From AWTP1-13 sp035258605 (GTDB taxonomy: Bacteria > Pseudomonadota > Alphaproteobacteria > Rhizobiales > Hyphomicrobiaceae), in NCBI GenBank assembly GCA_035258605.1, contig DATFXD010000301.1, positions 1-20,385 of the forward strand: a stretch of DNA of 20,385 bases. Reading direction: 5' to 3'. A program made the position numbers and the translations under genes. Of the stretch, positions 14,263-20,385 are shown one piece after another; position 1 is the stretch's first letter; each line of letters starts with the position of its first letter. Below the pieces are notes generated by a model. The model saw only the letters and a program-made list of their open reading frames with translations, searched no databases and had not been told where the DNA came from.

Positions 14263-16407
14263 ATGGCCATCGCTGCGTCTCGCCTTTCACCTTTGCTCGC
14301 ACCACGCTCAGTCGCGGTAGTCGGTGCCTCACCGCGGGAAAACACCCTCGGCAACAACGTCGTGGTCAACCTGCGCCGCTTCGGCTACGCCGGCGACATC
14401 TGGCCAATGCATCCGAGCGCGCCAGAGGTGGCTGGCCTGCCAGCATACCGTTCTTTTGCCGGGCTACCCGAAGCCCCCGAATGCGCCGTGTTGGCGCTGC
14501 CCGCCGACAAGATCGCGGCGGCCATTGAGGAAGGCGCCGCGCACGGCCTGCGCGCTGCGGTGGTATTCGCCAGCGGCTTTGCCGAGCTTGGCGCCGAAGG
14601 ACGCGCGCGACAACGCGAGCTGCAAGCTCTTTGCGCGCGCGCCGGTATCGTCCTGTGCGGCCCGAATTGCCTCGGGCTCGTCAATGTGCACAAGCGCGTA
14701 TCCCTCTATAGCTCTGGCATCCCCGAGGGGATGCGCGCAGGGGGACTGGCGGTGGTGTCGCATAGCGGCTCGGCGTGCATTGCCCTCTCGACACTAGGAC
14801 GCTTCGGTGTTTCCTACCTGATCTCCGTCGGCAACGCCGCCGTGCTCGACATTGCCGACTATCTTGAGTACCTCGCTGATGACGGCGACACCACCACCGT
14901 GGCACTGTTCATTGAAACACTGCGCGATGCGCGAGCCTTTGCGCGCGCCATGCAGGCGATGCACGCCGCGGGCAAGACCGTGATCGCCTTGAAGGTTGGT
15001 CGATCGGCAAAGGGCGCGGCCACATCCGCCGCGCACACGGGAGCGCTGGCTGGCAGCTGGGACGCCTACCAAGCCTTCTTTCGCCGTCACGGCGTGATCG
15101 CGGTCGACGATTTCGACGAGTTGGCCGAAGCGGTCGCACTCGCCTTGCAGCTCCGTTCCCCACCGCCGGGTGACGGCGTTGCGATCATCGCCGTGAGCGG
15201 CGGCGAGGCCTCGCTGGTCGCAGACCTCGCCGATCGGGCGCGGCTGCGGTTGCCGGACCTCGCGCCGGCAACCGTGGCTCAGTTGCGAACCGTGCTGCCG
15301 GCGTTTGCCACTATCGCGAACCCGCTCGATACCACCGATCGCGGAGTATATGACGCCCAGAATGTGTACCGCGGTTCGATCCGCGCGCTTGCCGACGACC
15401 CGTCGGTGTCGCTGATTGCCGTGGTGCAGGATTGCTCGCCGGGACTGTCGGCGCGCGGTGCCAATAACTACCGACGCATCGCTCAAACGGTGGCCGACGT
15501 GGCGCGCGAAGTACCCAAACCGGTGGCCTTCTTCAACACGGCGGCCGGAGGCATGCACGCGCTGGTACTCGAGCCCTTTCTCGACAGCCCTGTGGCTGTG
15601 ATGCAGGGCGCTCGCGCCAGCCTGCTCGCGATCAGTCGCCTGCTCGCGTACGCGCGCTTCGCGCCCGCCGCCGAACCGGCAGCGCTTGTGCCCGCCGCGC
15701 ACTGGCGCGATCGACTGGCAACGGGTAGACCGCTCACGGAGCGAGAGTCGAAGGCGTTTCTGGCCGCCCACGGCATACCCGTCACCCGCGAAACGTGCGC
15801 TCCGGACGCCAGCGCCGCCATCAAGGCGGCCACCGAGATCGGCTATCCAGTGGTCCTCAAAATCGACTCGCCAGACTTGCCGCATAAAACCGAGGCGGGA
15901 GGTGTGCGGATCGGCCTCTCCGATGCGGCTGCGGTTGAGGCGGGGTTCGCTGCAATCATGACCGCAGCGCGGCGCCATGCCCCGACCGCCCGGCTGCAGG
16001 GTGTACTGGTACAAGAAATGGTCGCCGACGGCATTGAATTGATCGCCGGACTGTCGCGGCAGGAGCCGTTCGGCATGAGCGTCATTGCCGGTGCCGGCGG
16101 GCTCTTCGTCGAGCTTATGCAGGACACGGCACTGGAGTTGTGCCCGATCGACGAACAACAGGCGCATGCCCTTCTTGCGCGCACGCGCTGCGTGCGGCTG
16201 CTGCAGGGTTTACGTGGCCGGCCGGCCGGCGATATCGAAGCCTTCATCGGGCTGCTTGCGCGCTTGTCGCAAATCGGCGCCGCCTACACCGACGTGCTTG
16301 CTGCGGTTGATCTGAACCCCGTGGCCGTGCTGCCGGTGGGCCGCGGCGCCGTGGTACTCGATGCCCTCGTTATTCCTCGCGAACCAGCCAGTCAGGAAGC
16401 ACCATGA
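14263..16407 (+). CDS. NDP-forming acyl-CoA synthetase (acetate-CoA ligase family)
   Basis: This 714-residue enzyme should activate a carboxylic acid to its CoA thioester with ATP, via an acyl-phosphate and a phosphohistidine, releasing ADP. The fused domain order is visible. A CoA-binding Rossmann domain (about 8-135) opens with RSVAVVGASPRENTLGNN. A succinyl-CoA-ligase-like domain (about 150-290) holds the expected phosphorylated histidine H258 in SAAHTGALAGS. A second such domain (about 300-450) and an ATP-grasp domain (about 480-700, with IGYPVVLKIDSPDLPHKTEA) follow. The length fits single-chain members of the family. No clear Shine-Dalgarno precedes the ATG at 14263. Its stop overlaps the crotonase start as ATGA. 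The substrate is not assignable; aromatic, hydroxycinnamic and dicarboxylic acids are all known for this family. It starts 183 bases after the sulfatase operon with its own candidate promoter. Confidence 0.92.
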   Translation: MAIAASRLSPLLAPRSVAVVGASPRENTLGNNVVVNLRRFGYAGDIWPMHPSAPEVAGLPAYRSFAGLPEAPECAVLALPADKIAAAIEEGAAHGLRAAVVFASGFAELGAEGRARQRELQALCARAGIVLCGPNCLGLVNVHKRVSLYSSGIPEGMRAGGLAVVSHSGSACIALSTLGRFGVSYLISVGNAAVLDIADYLEYLADDGDTTTVALFIETLRDARAFARAMQAMHAAGKTVIALKVGRSAKGAATSAAHTGALAGSWDAYQAFFRRHGVIAVDDFDELAEAVALALQLRSPPPGDGVAIIAVSGGEASLVADLADRARLRLPDLAPATVAQLRTVLPAFATIANPLDTTDRGVYDAQNVYRGSIRALADDPSVSLIAVVQDCSPGLSARGANNYRRIAQTVADVAREVPKPVAFFNTAAGGMHALVLEPFLDSPVAVMQGARASLLAISRLLAYARFAPAAEPAALVPAAHWRDRLATGRPLTERESKAFLAAHGIPVTRETCAPDASAAIKAATEIGYPVVLKIDSPDLPHKTEAGGVRIGLSDAAAVEAGFAAIMTAARRHAPTARLQGVLVQEMVADGIELIAGLSRQEPFGMSVIAGAGGLFVELMQDTALELCPIDEQQAHALLARTRCVRLLQGLRGRPAGDIEAFIGLLARLSQIGAAYTDVLAAVDLNPVAVLPVGRGAVVLDALVIPREPASQEAP

Positions 16408-17207
16408 CTTACGCCACGATAACGCTCGAGCGCGACGGCGCGCTGGCGATCCTTACGCTCAATCGGCCAGAGAAGATGAACTCGCTATCCGACCAGCTGC
16501 TGGCAGATTTTCGAGCCGCAATGGATCACTGCGAGCCCGACGAGAGTGTGCGCGCCATGATCATCACCGGGGCCGGCAAGGCGTTCAGCGCCGGATTCGA
16601 TATATCGCCGCGCGCGCATCCGCGCACGACCGTACAGGATTGGCGCGACCATGCCAAAGACGGCAACGAAACCTGGCTACGCGTCTGGCGCTCGCGCTTA
16701 CCGGTGGTGGCGGCCGTCAACGGCTATTGCCTGGGCGGCGGCTGCGACCTGTCGATGACCTGCGACTACACGGTGGCCGCGGACACGGCCCAATTCGGCG
16801 AGCCGGAGATTGAATTTTGCTCGGCTCCTCCCTTTCTCATCATGCCGTGGGTGCTCGGTATGAAGCATGCCAAGGAGCTGCTCCTGCTCGGTGAGCGCAT
16901 CGACGCGGCCGAGGCCTTGCGCATCGGCCTCGTCAACCGGGTCGTGTCGACCGACAAGCTGATGGAGGAAGCGAAGAAAATTGCGCTGCGTTTGGCGCGG
17001 TTACCGGCCATTGCCGTGAAGCAGAACAAGGAGGCGATCAATCGAGCCTATGACATGCGCGGGCTGATCGCCACCCTAGAGTATGGCCAGGAGATGTTCT
17101 GCCTCACGGCGATGGCCCACTCGCCCGAGGGCCAGGAGTTCCGCAAGATCGCACGCGAGCAGGGCCTGAAAGCGGCGATCCGCTGGCGGGAGCAACGCTT
17201 CAAATAG
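16404..17207 (+). CDS. Enoyl-CoA hydratase/isomerase (crotonase) family protein
   Basis: A 267-residue crotonase-fold enzyme acting on an acyl-CoA, probably the product of the ligase encoded just upstream. The oxyanion-hole segments are clear: GKAFSAGFDIS (58-68) and NGYCLGGGCDLSM (106-118). In classical enoyl-CoA hydratase two glutamates act (E144 and E164 in the rat enzyme). Here the first position is aspartate, D115 in GGGCDL, and the second is kept as E135 in FGEPEIEF. The enzyme may therefore be a hydratase, isomerase or other crotonase, and I would not assign the reaction. The feruloyl-CoA hydratase/lyase-type motif after GGG is absent. The start overlaps the ligase stop (ATGA) and is preceded by AGGAAG, so the two genes are translationally coupled. 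Confidence 0.92.
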   Translation: MTYATITLERDGALAILTLNRPEKMNSLSDQLLADFRAAMDHCEPDESVRAMIITGAGKAFSAGFDISPRAHPRTTVQDWRDHAKDGNETWLRVWRSRLPVVAAVNGYCLGGGCDLSMTCDYTVAADTAQFGEPEIEFCSAPPFLIMPWVLGMKHAKELLLLGERIDAAEALRIGLVNRVVSTDKLMEEAKKIALRLARLPAIAVKQNKEAINRAYDMRGLIATLEYGQEMFCLTAMAHSPEGQEFRKIAREQGLKAAIRWREQRFK

Positions 17208-17946
17208 CGTGCCGCGCGTGCTGCCGGCTGCTGGGCCGTGGATCACGGGTGAAGACCGAGCAACGGTGCGGCAGTTTCTGGGTGCCGTCCTGATTGCTGT
17301 TGCGCACGCTGGGCTTTCTGGTTGCCGTGGCAAGCATGCTGCTGCCAATTGATGCCAGCGCACGAGATTGCCGCTCTGCTGCGCCAACGGCCGGTGGACA
17401 AGTATCATGATCCAGTCGGGGAGGGCGGCTGCCACTCCCAGCATCTGTCGAACAGCCCAAGATCGGGATCGACACTTTCATGTGCGGCGCCCTTGCGCGC
17501 CTGCCGCCGGTCTTGTCGCAGTCACGTCGCTTCCTGCAAACGGTACCCGGCGCTCGCTCGGCTGTCGCCCCGCAGGCCAAAGTGCTTGGGGGTCGGACGG
17601 AAGCTCTTTTTTGTTGACGTCGGAATTCAAGAGGTGAGCTGGCACGAACTCCGATGCGTCGATGTTTGATGTTTGCGATTAGGATGAGGCGACAGGATTG
17701 CGTGCCGGTTGAGCGGCCGACCAAGGTCGAATGCGTGATAAATGAATTCTGCCAGGGATTTAGCAGTTACTGTCCCGTGGTCACTTTTCAGTCACACCGA
17801 TAGGGCGTCGCGAAGTTCAGGATCGGCACTAGCGGTAGCGTGGATATGACCGTCCTTTTTTTTGATTGACTGCAGACCTTGCGCTAAGTTCGGCCGACAA
17901 TTTTTCGCGCAGCCTGTACCTTGATATTTTTTGGGCGTTGGGCGGA
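17208..17946. other. Long gene-free stretch before the lipoprotein pair
   Basis: About 740 bases with no convincing coding frame. All long frames translate to Arg/Ser/Pro-rich shadows or change frame. From roughly 17640 onward the DNA is visibly richer in A and T than the flanks, and it includes a run of nine T at 17855-17863 without a clear hairpin before it. I found no tRNA-like cloverleaf. The right end carries a candidate promoter for the lipoprotein genes. Confidence 0.5.
17862..17890 (+). promoter_or_regulatory. Weak candidate promoter for the lipoprotein pair
   Basis: TTGATT (17862-17867) and TAAGTT (17885-17890) are separated by 17 bases, and an overlapping TTGACT begins at 17866. 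The expected transcription start near 17897 would leave a leader of about 50 bases. Both hexamers are imperfect. The location in an AT-richer segment directly upstream of the genes is the main support. Confidence 0.28.
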
Positions 17947-18399
17947 ATGAATACTTTAACGCTTGGTTGCACCGCCCTGCTGGTGAGTGCCCTCATGGCT
18001 TGCAGTGCCCCGAAGGTCAGAAATGCGTACGAGGGGCCCGAGCGTGCAGCCTCCGACGTGGCCACCCTCTTCACGGCAAAGAAGAGTGCCTATCCCGATC
18101 AACGCCCCCGGGCACTGTTCTCCGCGGTCAACGGCAAGCATTACGGAACCGCCGTAGTGGGTTATCCGACGGTGGCGCGCGTCTTGCCCGGAGAGGCCCT
18201 CGTCAAGGTCTACTGCGTCACGGATGACCTACCTGCGAGCTGGGACAAGTTTCTGCTGTTCTACGCGACCCTGAGGGCAGGGCATTTCTACGAGCTCGCC
18301 TGCGATCGCTTTACCGCTTCAGCCATCGATCGCGGCACGAGTTACGAGTCGATCCACCACCTATTGGCCGACGCCATCCAGGCCAAGCAAGCTCAATGA
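17947..18399 (+). CDS. Putative lipoprotein, hypothetical, 150 aa
   Basis: I do not recognise the family. The N-terminus is a lipoprotein signal: MNTLTLG, a hydrophobic core, then SALMAC with the lipid-attachment cysteine at residue 19. The mature part starts with a YEGPERAASDVATLF stretch. It later has LFSAVNGKHYG, VARVLPGEALVKVYC and FYATLRAGHFYELAC. This order (Tyr-x-Gly-Pro, then a short domain with a PG turn, then an AG-x-x-Y strand) resembles small bacterial lipoproteins that follow this pattern, known to me only as hypothetical proteins. Two cysteines near VKVYC and YELAC might form a disulfide. I chose the ATG at 17947 because it places the signal at the N-terminus; an upstream TTG at 17866 would bury it. 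The stop is followed closely by the next lipoprotein gene. Confidence 0.72.
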   Translation: MNTLTLGCTALLVSALMACSAPKVRNAYEGPERAASDVATLFTAKKSAYPDQRPRALFSAVNGKHYGTAVVGYPTVARVLPGEALVKVYCVTDDLPASWDKFLLFYATLRAGHFYELACDRFTASAIDRGTSYESIHHLLADAIQAKQAQ

Positions 18400-18416
18400 C
18401 GACGGGGGGAACAAAC

Positions 18417-19121
18417 ATGCGACGTTACAGTTTGCTGCTCGCGCCCGCCTTGTTGCTGGCTTGCGCGGGCTGTCAGATCATACCGATGAATGCCGACAGC
18501 AGCGCCGCACTGAAGGAGGCGCCGGTCATCCAGGTCGTGCGATACCACTCGGGGCCGATAAATATCACGAACCCGAAGGATGCACCGGGCCTTGGACCGC
18601 TCAGTGTGGTCGTGGTCGGCAGTGTCGCCGGCAGCGGTGAGCTGCCGACCGGCGATGCGCTTGCCCGCGTCTTCAAGCTACCCGACCCTGGGGATGAGGT
18701 GGCGCGTCGATTGGTGGAGAAGCTGAAGGCCGAAGGTAGGTTAGGTAATCTACGCCTCGAGCCGAATCCGCTTCCGCGGCCGTTGCCGGAGGACGCTTCG
18801 CAGTATCGCGCCAGGTATCCGAGCGGACTGGTCCTTGAGTTGAGCATCGACACTCAGGGTGCATCGTACGCACCGACCAACTGGAGGACCTATACTTACT
18901 ATATGGCGGGGCGGGCGCGGCTCATTCGGGTGTCGGACGGCAAAGTGCTGTGGCTGGACACGTGCAACATTCACGCCTTCGCCGAAGATGCGGCCAAGCG
19001 CCAGCTCGACGTCTCCGAGTTCGAGGCCAACAATGGTGCGAAGCTCAAGGAGATAACGAGCTATAGTAACGAGCGTTGCAGCCGGATCCTGGCCGACAAG
19101 ATCCTAGCGAAAGCATCGTAG
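18417..19121 (+). CDS. Putative lipoprotein, hypothetical, 234 aa
   Basis: This is an unrecognised exported protein. The N-terminus MRRYSLLLAPALLLACAGCQ is a lipoprotein signal, with either C16 (after LLA) or C19 (after CAG) as the modified cysteine. The mature protein contains a Gly/Val-rich segment (LGPLSVVVVGSVAGSGE). It also has YPSGLVLELSIDTQGASYAP and a Tyr-rich strand YTYYMAGRARLI leading into SDGKVLWLDTCNIHAF. Two late cysteines, in DTCN and NERCS, could pair. The ATG at 18417 follows a GGGGGGA ribosome-binding site and is preferred; an in-frame ATG at 18396 overlaps the previous stop but adds seven non-signal residues. The two lipoprotein genes form a likely operon and may work together at the cell envelope. 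Confidence 0.72.
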   Translation: MRRYSLLLAPALLLACAGCQIIPMNADSSAALKEAPVIQVVRYHSGPINITNPKDAPGLGPLSVVVVGSVAGSGELPTGDALARVFKLPDPGDEVARRLVEKLKAEGRLGNLRLEPNPLPRPLPEDASQYRARYPSGLVLELSIDTQGASYAPTNWRTYTYYMAGRARLIRVSDGKVLWLDTCNIHAFAEDAAKRQLDVSEFEANNGAKLKEITSYSNERCSRILADKILAKAS

Positions 19122-19432
19122 CTATCGAAATGGTCCTACTCGTCTGCACTATGGCGCCACGGTCATGTATCACCTGTCAGACCTGATTCGCAGACCGGGG
19201 TTGCGACTCATATGACGGCTCCGCCCCTGACCTGGGCGTGGCTCAGACGCTCGCGAACGATCGCGGCGCCCAATTGGATGCGCCCGAGTTTGAGATAGAG
19301 GGACGCCTCCGGCGCCGACCTTCCCACAGGCAGCCGCAGCGCCAGCCGGGCGCGAGGAGCTAGTCGGTAGCGCACACGGCCGTGCAAGATGGTTCGCGTG
19401 GCGTTTACGTGCCGTGAGAAGCAGGCGTTGCG
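19122..19432. other. Gap between convergent genes
   Basis: This stretch lies between the lipoprotein pair (+) and the peptide-type binding protein (-). I see no clear terminator. On the minus strand the frame of the binding protein stays open past its TGA for 74 codons, to a TGA at 19210-19208, with a fairly protein-like translation. No ribosome-binding site or good start codon supports it as a gene. Confidence 0.45.
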
Positions 19433-20385
19433 TCACGGTCGTCGCAGCTTGAGGTCCTCGTAAGGCGACATATAGAAGCCCGGAATGGCCGTCGCCATGA
19501 TATCCTCCACGCGCGGTCCGACGCCGATGGGAAAGCCCAACTGATAAATCGGCGCCTGCACAACTTGTTCCTGCAGGAGGCTTTGCAGCTCATTGAGTAA
19601 TGCCGCACGCTTGTTGCGGTCGAGCTCGCGTGCCTGGCGGTCAAAGAGATCATCTATCTTCGGTAGCGATCCGAACGAGAAGGCGCCATTCTTGGTCACG
19701 AACGGTTCCAGCCGGGTAGAGGCATTGCCCGAAACGCCGCTTATGGTCAGCACCACGCCGTGCAGCTTTTTTTCCCGCCAGGCGAGCATGAACGCTCCCC
19801 GCTCCATGGTGCGTAGCCTCGTGCGGATACCAACGGCTGCAAACCACCCCTGAATCGCTTCAGCCATTGCGTTGTAGGGTGGAAATGGCGTCAGCTCGCC
19901 GGCATCGAAGCCGTTGGGATAACCGGCTTCCACAAGTAGTTTTTTGGCTCGGGCGGGGTCAAATGCGGGGGCGTCAATCGGCAGTGCGAACTCGAAGTCG
20001 CGTGGGACAATGCTACCGGTGGGGCGCGAAAGGCCAATCGTTTCGGCCTCGTTGAGGGCTTGGCGGTCGACGGCGAGACTGGCCGCTAGTCGCACTCGCC
20101 GATCTGCCCACGGTGACTTCGGATCCCATTGATCAGGAAAATCGAGCCAAAAACTACCGAGTAGCGGGGCCGCTAGCCGCAGGCCAGGAGTCTTCTGGAT
20201 TCCCAACGCAACGGTTCCTGTGAGCAGCATCGCCAGGTCGACCTCACCGCTTTGCAGAGCTGCCGAACGGGAGGTCTCGTCTGGCAGGCTGCGAAAGATG
20301 ATCCGCTTGATCGACGGCGACTTCGACCAATAACCCTCGAACGCCTCCACGACCAGTTCAATTCCGGGATTGATGCTAACGAACT
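19433..20385 (-). CDS. Peptide/nickel-type ABC substrate-binding protein, C-terminal part
   Basis: This is the C-terminal part of an SBP_bac_5 (DppA/OppA/NikA-like) periplasmic binding protein. About 317 residues are visible. The frame is open to the window end, so the N-terminus, signal peptide and start are outside. A GTG at 20350 is internal, not a start. The visible part opens shortly before EAFEGYWSKSPSIKRI, which corresponds to the family's typical N-x-x-YW motif. It continues with LPDETSRSAALQSGEVDLAM, VRLAASLAVDRQAL, and DPARAKKLLVEAGYPNGFDA, all standard family landmarks in the right order. The end lies near IPGFYMSPYEDLKL, also normal. Permease and ATPase genes, if adjacent, would lie beyond the window. 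Ligands in this family include peptides, nickel, opines and glycosides, so the ligand is not assignable. Confidence 0.92.
   Translation of the reverse strand, partial: FVSINPGIELVVEAFEGYWSKSPSIKRIIFRSLPDETSRSAALQSGEVDLAMLLTGTVALGIQKTPGLRLAAPLLGSFWLDFPDQWDPKSPWADRRVRLAASLAVDRQALNEAETIGLSRPTGSIVPRDFEFALPIDAPAFDPARAKKLLVEAGYPNGFDAGELTPFPPYNAMAEAIQGWFAAVGIRTRLRTMERGAFMLAWREKKLHGVVLTISGVSGNASTRLEPFVTKNGAFSFGSLPKIDDLFDRQARELDRNKRAALLNELQSLLQEQVVQAPIYQLGFPIGVGPRVEDIMATAIPGFYMSPYEDLKLRRP

Noticed and set aside
14794..16167. A 457-codon minus-strand open frame opposite the CoA ligase
   Set aside because: Same cause: mirror of strongly biased codons in a gene with clear domains on the other strand. 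The translation is Arg- and Gly-rich without motifs.
1921..16396. Identical 17-base string CGAACCAGCCAGTCAGG at 1921-1937 and 16380-16396
   Set aside because: One copy lies inside kynureninase on the opposite coding strand and the other at the end of the CoA ligase. There is no extension of similarity, no mobile-element features and no third copy noticed, so chance is the simplest explanation.
17855..17863. Run of nine T as an intrinsic terminator
   Set aside because: The preceding bases give no stable stem, and the nearest upstream gene ends about 650 bases earlier.
1..20385. CRISPR arrays, insertion sequences, integrases, attachment sites
   Set aside because: No spaced repeat array, transposase, recombinase or terminal inverted repeat pair was seen anywhere in the window.

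Overview
The window is GC-rich bacterial DNA with dense operons separated by a few loose intergenic stretches. The gene content suggests an aerobic, soil- or water-type proteobacterium, most likely an alphaproteobacterium. The pointers are twin-arginine-exported binding proteins, several ABC uptake systems, a LysR regulator, a lone kynureninase and an oxygen-dependent formylglycine-generating enzyme. The lineage is inferred from style, since there is no rRNA or other marker.

Left part (1-4857). Positions 1-762 hold no convincing gene, only a possible frameshifted remnant on the minus strand (338-573). A small unrecognised protein (763-1143, +) faces kynureninase (1442-2674, -) tail to tail. 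Upstream of kynureninase, on the same strand, is a small two-helix membrane protein (2833-3186, -). An orphan branched-chain-amino-acid-type binding protein with a Tat signal follows (3598-4857, +).

Central part (5127-14079). This is the core of the window. A LysR regulator (-) diverges from a six-gene operon (+): a ferric-iron-family binding protein, a fused two-domain permease, an ATPase, a sulfatase, a formylglycine-generating enzyme (FGE), and a second sulfatase paralogous to the first. The ATPase and first sulfatase overlap by ATGA, and the other gaps are 4 to 41 bases. Neither sulfatase nor the FGE has a signal peptide. The simplest reading is that a small sulfate ester is imported intact and cleaved in the cytoplasm by sulfatases matured by the FGE made from the same transcript. 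The substrate is unknown.

Right part (14080-20385). After a hairpin and a candidate promoter comes a two-gene unit: an NDP-forming acyl-CoA synthetase and a crotonase-family enzyme, again overlapping by ATGA. They could process the acid released by the sulfatases, but they probably have their own promoter. A stretch of about 740 bases without a recognised gene follows, then two small adjacent lipoproteins of unknown function. The window ends inside a minus-strand peptide/nickel-type ABC binding protein whose N-terminus lies outside it.

The candidate for a poorly described system is the transporter-sulfatase-FGE-sulfatase operon, with the neighbouring CoA ligase/crotonase pair as possible downstream catabolism. 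Each family is known. What looks unusual is the combination and the likely transport of an organosulfate by a ferric-iron-family importer.
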